Positions 4,818-8,428 of a stretch of 8,428 nucleotides of DNA are shown here, piece after piece. The stretch is from Actinomycetota bacterium (lineage in GTDB: Bacteria > Actinomycetota > Acidimicrobiia > IMCC26256 > PALSA-610): the NCBI GenBank assembly GCA_030839005.1, contig JAUZEM010000589.1, positions 1 through 8,428 on the forward strand, read 5' to 3'. Position 1 is the stretch's first letter; each line of letters opens with the position of its first letter. The position numbers were made by a program, and so were the translations under genes. The notes below the pieces were generated by a model. The model was not told the DNA's origin. It saw only the letters and a program-made list of their open reading frames with translations, and searched no databases.

Positions 4818-6599
4818 TTATTCGATGACGGCTAGGACGTCTCCGGTGCCGACGGAGTCGCCGGCGGTGACCCGGATCTCCTTCACGGTGCCGGACGTCT
4901 CGGCGTTGATGTGGTTCTCCATCTTCATCGCCTCGAGCACCACGAGGGCGTCGCCCGTCGCGACCTCGGCGCCCAGCTCGACGAGCACCTTCACGATCGT
5001 GCCCTGCATGGGAGCGGTGACGGTGCCGCTCCCCCCGCTGCCCCCGCTGCCCCCCGTCAGCGCGGGCTTCGGGCGACCACGAGGAGCCGCGCCCGACGAG
5101 GCCGAGGGCGCGGGTGCCTCCGGGAGCCAGACCTTCACCTGGAAGCGGCGTCCGTCGACCTCGACCGGCACCGTCTGCTCGACGAGTGGGGCGGCAGGCT
5201 CGCCCTCCGCGGGCGGGACCTTCAAGGCGGTCGCGTCGCGCGCGTGTGCCGCGAACTGCGACCGGTCGACCTCGCTCTCGACCCAGCTCGTCGAATGAGT
5301 GACCTCGCGGAAGGCCGCGGTGGCCAAGAACGTCAAATGTGCGGGAATCGTCGTTTTGATGCCGGCGATCTCGAATTCGGACAGCGCGCGCACCATGCGG
5401 TCGATGGCGCGGTCGCGATCGGGGGCCCAGACGACGAGTTTGCCGACGAGGTTGTCGTAGTACTGCGAGATTGCGTCGCCCTCCTCGTAGCCGCCGTCCC
5501 AGCGCACCCCGGGCCCCGACGGTACGCGAAGGCGCGACACGGTGCCCGGCGAGGGCAGGAAGTTCTTCGTCGGGTCCTCGGCATTGATGCGGCACTCGAT
5601 CGAGTGACCCCGCCGCTCGATCGTCTCCTGGCTGAACGACAGCGACTCGCCCGACGCGACTCGGAATTGCTCGGCGACGAGGTCGAGGCCGGTGATCTCT
5701 TCCGTGACGCAATGCTCGACCTGTAAACGCGTGTTCATCTCGAGGAAGAAGAACTCCCCGTCCTGGTAGAGCATCTCGACCGTTCCGGCGTTGACGTATC
5801 CGCACGCGAGCGCGACTTTCACCGCGGCCTCACCCATGGCGCGACGAGTGTGGTCGGGGATGCTCGGTGCGGGCGCCTCCTCGATCAACTTCTGGTGCCG
5901 GCGCTGGGTCGAGCAGTCGCGATCGCTCAGGTACGCGGCGTTCCCGTGGGTGTCGCAGAAGATCTGCAGCTCGACGTGGCGAGGCCGGGTGAGGTATCGC
6001 TCGAGGTAACACTCCGGCCGGCCGAAGTACGCCTGCGCCTCTCGCTTCGCAGAGTCGAGCGCGCTCTGCGCGTCGTCGGCCCCCTCGACGACCTTCATGC
6101 CCCTTCCACCACCGCCGTACGCGGCTTTGATCGCGATGGGGTAGCCGTGTTCTTCACCGAACGCGACGATCTCGCTCGCATCGTTGATCGGGGTCGTGGT
6201 GCCGGGCACGCTCGCGACGTCGGCTCGTTGCGCGGCGAGGCGCGAGGAGATCTTGTCGCCCATGACCTCGATCGCCTCGGCCGGAGGTCCGATCCAGGCG
6301 ACGCCCGAGCTCGTGACGGCCCGCGCGAAGTCGGCGTTCTCGGAAAAGAACCCGTAGCCGGGGTGCACACCGTCCGCGCCGCTCTTGCGGATCGCGTCGA
6401 GGATGGCCTCGGTGTTGAGATAACTCTCGGCCGCGGTCTGACCGCCGATGGCGTAGGCCTCGTCGGCGTAGCGCACGTGTGCGGCGTCGCGGTCGAGCTC
6501 CGAGTAGACGGCGACGCTCGCGATATCGAGCTCGCGGCACGTCCGCATCACGCGAATCGCTATCTCGCCCCGGTTGGCGATCAGGATCTTCGAGAGCAC
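4818..6599 (-). CDS. Acyl-CoA carboxylase alpha subunit: biotin carboxylase fused to biotin carboxyl carrier domain
   Basis: The 593-residue protein carries an N-terminal biotin carboxylase domain (SKILIANRGEIAIRV at 3-17), an ATP-grasp domain with the GGGGRGM loop (162-168), the active-site segment LEMNTRLQVEH (286-296), and biotin carboxylase C-terminal elements such as SIECRINAED (333-342). After a flexible Ala/Pro then Gly-Gly-Ser linker (about 495-525) comes the carrier domain with EAMKMEN, where Lys559 is the biotinylated residue. It uses ATP and bicarbonate to carboxylate its biotin for transfer to acetyl-, propionyl- or longer acyl-CoA; the beta (carboxyltransferase) subunit is not in the window. 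The GTG at 6599-6597 is chosen since family homology begins at residue 2 and a TAGGAT hexamer lies eight bases upstream; the open frame upstream to 7163 lacks family similarity and runs antisense to the biotin ligase gene. A Cys replaces the usual Pro after QVEH. Confidence 0.94.
   Translation of the reverse strand: MLSKILIANRGEIAIRVMRTCRELDIASVAVYSELDRDAAHVRYADEAYAIGGQTAAESYLNTEAILDAIRKSGADGVHPGYGFFSENADFARAVTSSGVAWIGPPAEAIEVMGDKISSRLAAQRADVASVPGTTTPINDASEIVAFGEEHGYPIAIKAAYGGGGRGMKVVEGADDAQSALDSAKREAQAYFGRPECYLERYLTRPRHVELQIFCDTHGNAAYLSDRDCSTQRRHQKLIEEAPAPSIPDHTRRAMGEAAVKVALACGYVNAGTVEMLYQDGEFFFLEMNTRLQVEHCVTEEITGLDLVAEQFRVASGESLSFSQETIERRGHSIECRINAEDPTKNFLPSPGTVSRLRVPSGPGVRWDGGYEEGDAISQYYDNLVGKLVVWAPDRDRAIDRMVRALSEFEIAGIKTTIPAHLTFLATAAFREVTHSTSWVESEVDRSQFAAHARDATALKVPPAEGEPAAPLVEQTVPVEVDGRRFQVKVWLPEAPAPSASSGAAPRGRPKPALTGGSGGSGGSGTVTAPMQGTIVKVLVELGAEVATGDALVVLEAMKMENHINAETSGTVKEIRVTAGDSVGTGDVLAVIE
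5026..5058 (-). repeat. 9-bp tandem repeat coding the Gly-Gly-Ser linker of the carboxylase
   Basis: Three near-perfect copies of a 9-bp C-rich unit (plus strand CCGCTGCCC) encode GGSGGSGGSG in frame on the minus strand, between the carboxylase part and the biotin carrier domain. The multiple-of-three unit means slippage would only lengthen or shorten the swinging-arm linker. Confidence 0.75.
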
Positions 6600-6606
6600 G
6601 GCTGCG

Positions 6607-6613
6607 TATCCTA
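6607..6613. promoter_or_regulatory. Symmetric divergent -10 element (TATCCTA / TAGGATA)
   Basis: The seven bases give TATCCT on the plus strand (6607-6612) and TAGGAT on the minus strand (6613-6608), both fitting TANNNT. The minus copy lies eight bases before the carboxylase GTG, as in leaderless transcripts. The plus copy would start a transcript near 6619 and give the biotin ligase a roughly 70-base leader. One -10 serving both directions is a known way for bacterial promoters to fire divergently. -35 matches are poor (TTCGCT at 6637-6632, 18 bp spacing, for the minus direction). Confidence 0.5.
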
Positions 6614-6675
6614 AGGGTGCGCGTGCGGACGCAGCGAAGTGTCGCCGACCGTCGAACCGAGCCGCGGTGCGCCGC

Positions 6676-6682
6676 GAGGGAG
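6676..6682 (+). promoter_or_regulatory. Ribosome binding site (GAGGGAG) of the biotin ligase gene
   Basis: GAGGGAG ends two bases before ATG 6685, five before GTG 6688 and eight before ATG 6691. The spacing favours 6688 or 6691 as the real start. Confidence 0.55.
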
Positions 6683-6690
6683 CCATGGTG

Positions 6691-7425
6691 ATGCCGCCCG
6701 AGCCCGCGGTTTGGAGCGATCCAGACCTCGCAGGTACACGGTTTCGCGACATCCGCTGGTTCGAGCGCATCGACTCCACCAACCGGTACCTGCTCGAGTG
6801 CGCGTCCGCGGGTTCTTCCGAAGGCGTGGTCGCGGTCGCCGACGAACAGACCGCCGGGAGGGGTCGGCTCGGGCGCGCGTGGGTCGCTCCCGCGGGCTCC
6901 GCGCTCCTCGTCTCGGTGCTGTTGCGGCCGGCACTGCCCGTCGAGCGCAGGCACCTCGTCACTTTGGCGGCCGGGCTCGCCGCCCTCGATGCGATCGACG
7001 CGCTCACAACCGTGCGCGCGGGCCTGAAGTGGCCGAACGACGTCGTTGTCGACGCCCGGAAGCTCGCGGGGATCCTCGCCGAGGCCGACGGAGCGGGTGC
7101 CGTTGTCGTCGGTATGGGTTGCAACGTGCAACCGGCGGCATTGCCCGCCGAGCTTCGCGACATCGCGACCGCGATTGCGATCGATCGCGCGCGACTTCTC
7201 GTCGAATGGCTTCGGGCCTACGACGCGCGGCTCGGCGCGCTCGACCGCGTCGTCGCCGACGCAATCGCCCGATCGGCGACGCTCGGCCGGCGAGTACGCG
7301 TCGAGCTCGCAGACGAGACCTTCGAAGGCACCGCCCGCGCGCTCACCGACGAAGGGTTCCTGGTCGTCGACGGCCGGGTCGTCAGCGCGGGCGACGTCGT
7401 GCACCTACGGTTCTCGAGCACCTAG
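6691..7425 (+). CDS. birA: Biotin--[acetyl-CoA-carboxylase] ligase (BirA family, no DNA-binding domain)
   Basis: The enzyme activates biotin with ATP to biotinyl-5'-AMP and transfers it to the acceptor Lys of biotin carrier domains, here presumably Lys559 of the divergently encoded carboxylase. Visible motifs are DSTN (28-31), the biotinyl-adenylate loop GRGRLGR (56-62), KWPND with the catalytic Lys (113-117), KLAGIL (124-129) and GMGCNV (141-146, usually GIGINV). A short SH3-like C-terminal domain follows from about 198. There is no N-terminal helix-turn-helix, so this is a monofunctional ligase rather than the E. coli ligase/repressor type. Start choice is uncertain: ATG 6685, GTG 6688 and ATG 6691 are in frame; 6691 is best spaced from GAGGGAG. 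Its TAG overlaps the stop of the convergent aminotransferase gene. Confidence 0.92.
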   Translation: MPPEPAVWSDPDLAGTRFRDIRWFERIDSTNRYLLECASAGSSEGVVAVADEQTAGRGRLGRAWVAPAGSALLVSVLLRPALPVERRHLVTLAAGLAALDAIDALTTVRAGLKWPNDVVVDARKLAGILAEADGAGAVVVGMGCNVQPAALPAELRDIATAIAIDRARLLVEWLRAYDARLGALDRVVADAIARSATLGRRVRVELADETFEGTARALTDEGFLVVDGRVVSAGDVVHLRFSST

Positions 7426-8258
7426 GGGTCGAGGTCCTTCGCGACGAGATCTCGGAACGCGGCCGCGAGGCGTTCGCTCACGGGCCCGCCAACATTGCGC
7501 AGCCGCCCGCCGTCGACGCACGCGATCGGCTGCACCTCTCGGGTCGTCGACGACAGGAACGCTTCGTCGCTCGGCGCGAGCTCGTCGATCGGAACGTCGC
7601 GCTCCTCGGTCGGGATGCGCGACTTCTTGCCGAGTTCGAGCAACAGCGCGCGGGTCACCCCCAACAGGCACCCGGCGCTCGCCGGCGGAGTGCAGAGCAC
7701 GCCGTCGCGCACGAGAAACACGTTCGAGCCCGTCGCCTCGCAGAGATTGCCCTTCGTGTTGGCAAAGACCGCTTCGCCCGCACCCTTGTCGCGCGCGTAC
7801 GCGAGGGCGCGAACGTTGGCTGCATAGGAGATCGTCTTCAAGCCGACGAGCGCGCCGCGCTCGTTGCGGGTCCAGGGCGCGATCACGACATCGACGCTCG
7901 CCGCCGCGGGTTCGATCGGGAACGCGAGGATGAAGGCACTCGGCGGCCCGTGGCCTCGACCGGAGCCCGGTGGCGCGACTCCGCCCGTCACGGTGATGCG
8001 CAGGCGGGCCTCGGTCAGCGCGTTGGCGCGCAACACCGCGTCGGCGGCGCGGCGTAGTTCCGAAATGTCGGGGAGCTCGAGCCCCAGTCCGTCGGCGGAT
8101 GTGCGGAGCCGCGCGAGATGGCGTGTCCATGCGAACGGCACACCGCGGTACACCCGGAGCGTTTCGAACACCCCGTCGCCGACGACCAATCCGTGGTCGA
8201 GCACCGACACCTTCGCGTCGCTCAGCGCCGTGAGACTGCCATCGATCCACACGGTCAT
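7422..8258 (-). CDS. Class IV PLP-dependent aminotransferase, probable aminodeoxychorismate lyase or branched-chain/D-amino acid aminotransferase
   Basis: A 278-residue fold-type IV PLP enzyme. The family opening WIDGSL is at 4-9, DHGLVVGDGVFETLRV at 21-36, the predicted Schiff-base Lys141 lies in GLKTISYAANV, and the cofactor segment CEATGSNVFLV (173-183) carries Glu174. SSTTREVQPI near 236-245 is common in actinobacterial PabC-like proteins, which release pyruvate from aminodeoxychorismate to give p-aminobenzoate for folate. Branched-chain or D-amino acid transaminases share the fold and cannot be excluded, so I give no gene symbol. The ATG at 8258 is chosen because a GGAGG lies ten bases upstream and homology begins there; an in-frame ATG at 8288 adds ten unlike residues from the repeat. 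The start and its ribosome binding site lie within the right-end tandem repeat. The gene converges on the biotin ligase gene and both stops share CTAG. Confidence 0.88.
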   Translation of the reverse strand: MTVWIDGSLTALSDAKVSVLDHGLVVGDGVFETLRVYRGVPFAWTRHLARLRTSADGLGLELPDISELRRAADAVLRANALTEARLRITVTGGVAPPGSGRGHGPPSAFILAFPIEPAAASVDVVIAPWTRNERGALVGLKTISYAANVRALAYARDKGAGEAVFANTKGNLCEATGSNVFLVRDGVLCTPPASAGCLLGVTRALLLELGKKSRIPTEERDVPIDELAPSDEAFLSSTTREVQPIACVDGGRLRNVGGPVSERLAAAFRDLVAKDLDP

Positions 8259-8262
8259 GCGG

Positions 8263-8340
8263 CTACGACCTCCGGCCCTCGAACACAACGTCGCGTGGGT
8301 ACACCGACCGGGCCTCCGGATCTGCGCCTGGGGCGGTCAT
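8263..8340 (-). other. Possible 25-codon leader ORF upstream of the aminotransferase
   Basis: The duplicated ATG at 8340 opens a 25-codon frame starting MTAPGADPEA and ending FEGRRS, stopping with TAG at 8265-8263, just four bases before the aminotransferase ATG. The third ATG at 8418 is 78 bases upstream in the same frame and would extend it to 51 codons. The copy-2 ATG also lacks a close match to a known protein that I recognise. It could be a translated leader coupled to the aminotransferase, the tail of a longer upstream gene, or a by-product of the duplication. Confidence 0.25.
8269..8273 (-). promoter_or_regulatory. Ribosome binding site (GGAGG) of the aminotransferase gene
   Basis: GGAGG on the minus strand is ten bases upstream of the ATG at 8258. 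The same CCGGAGG is present in the next repeat unit, so an identical site precedes the duplicated ATG at 8340. Confidence 0.55.
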
Positions 8341-8428
8341 GCGGCTACGACCTCCGGCCCTCGAACACGACGTCGCGTGGGTAACGACCGGGCCTCCGGA
8401 TCTGCGCCTGGCGGTCATGCGGCTACGA

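Larger units (their letters stand above)
8252..8428. repeat. Approximately 80-bp tandem repeat containing the aminotransferase ribosome binding site and start codon
   Basis: Unit 1 spans 8252-8333 (82 bp), unit 2 spans 8334-8411 (78 bp), and a third begins at 8412 and is cut by the window end. Units 1 and 2 differ by one substitution (ACAACG versus ACGACG) and four missing bases: two in GTACACCGACC versus GTAACGACC, and two Gs before CGGTCAT. On the minus strand each full unit contains CCGGAGG, GTAGCCGC and an ATG, so the translation start signal is repeated three times. No other gene is recognisable in the 170 bp upstream of the aminotransferase. Confidence 0.9.

Noticed and set aside
4559..4828. 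A plus-strand 89-codon frame with a 15-residue repeat (QLARFLYVTR-type) across the 45-bp array
   Set aside because: The period is a multiple of three, so any frame gives a repeated peptide, and at least three frames stay open here. The strongest pattern is the inverted repeats, not codon structure, and no ribosome binding site precedes it.
6600..7163. Long N-terminal extension of the carboxylase to an upstream ATG at 7163
   Set aside because: It would be antisense to most of the biotin ligase gene and has no carboxylase-like residues; family homology starts at the GTG at 6599, which has a good -10 nearby.
1..8428. tRNA, rRNA, riboswitch, insertion sequence, toxin-antitoxin or phage genes
   Set aside because: I looked on both strands and saw no matching structures, transposase motifs, terminal inverted repeats or small gene pairs of these kinds.

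Overview
This is high-GC DNA with dense, often overlapping genes, almost certainly from an actinobacterium. Supporting signs are an LpdA-like flavoprotein, an actinobacterial-type acyl-CoA carboxylase alpha subunit (biotin carboxylase fused to its biotin carrier), a luciferase-like monooxygenase, and several starts with a TANNNT -10 hexamer only 7-9 bases upstream (leaderless type). An Acidimicrobiia-like lineage is my guess only. The left edge cuts a gene and the right edge lies inside a tandem repeat, so the window may be a complete short (metagenomic?) contig.

Layout. Positions 1-1479 (minus) form a coupled three-gene operon: a GalT-like nucleotidyltransferase, an SRPBCC-fold protein and a truncated luciferase-like monooxygenase. 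After a 44-bp divergent promoter region, 1524-3828 (plus) encodes a pyridine nucleotide-disulfide oxidoreductase-fold flavoprotein without the redox disulfide, followed after 1 base by an NAD-dependent sugar epimerase/dehydratase. The epimerase overlaps tail to tail with a PhzF-family isomerase (3817-4614, minus). The gap 4615-4817 holds a striking array of four hairpin-forming elements spaced exactly 45 bp apart. Next come the acyl-CoA carboxylase alpha subunit (4818-6599, minus), a symmetric divergent promoter, and biotin-protein ligase (6691-7425, plus). The last gene is a class IV aminotransferase / aminodeoxychorismate lyase (7422-8258, minus), whose ribosome binding site and start codon lie inside an approximately 80-bp tandem repeat running off the right edge.

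How the genes fit together. The clearest functional pair is the divergent carboxylase and biotin ligase: the ligase would biotinylate Lys559 of the carboxylase. The GalT-like protein and the epimerase, on either side of the first divergent promoter, suggest nucleotide-sugar metabolism, but neither substrate is fixed by the sequence. The rest looks like ordinary housekeeping or accessory metabolism.

I do not see a defence system, secondary-metabolite cluster, mobile element, CRISPR array or RNA gene. The most unusual content is non-coding: the 45-bp phased hairpin array and the terminal repeat that multiplies a translation start site.
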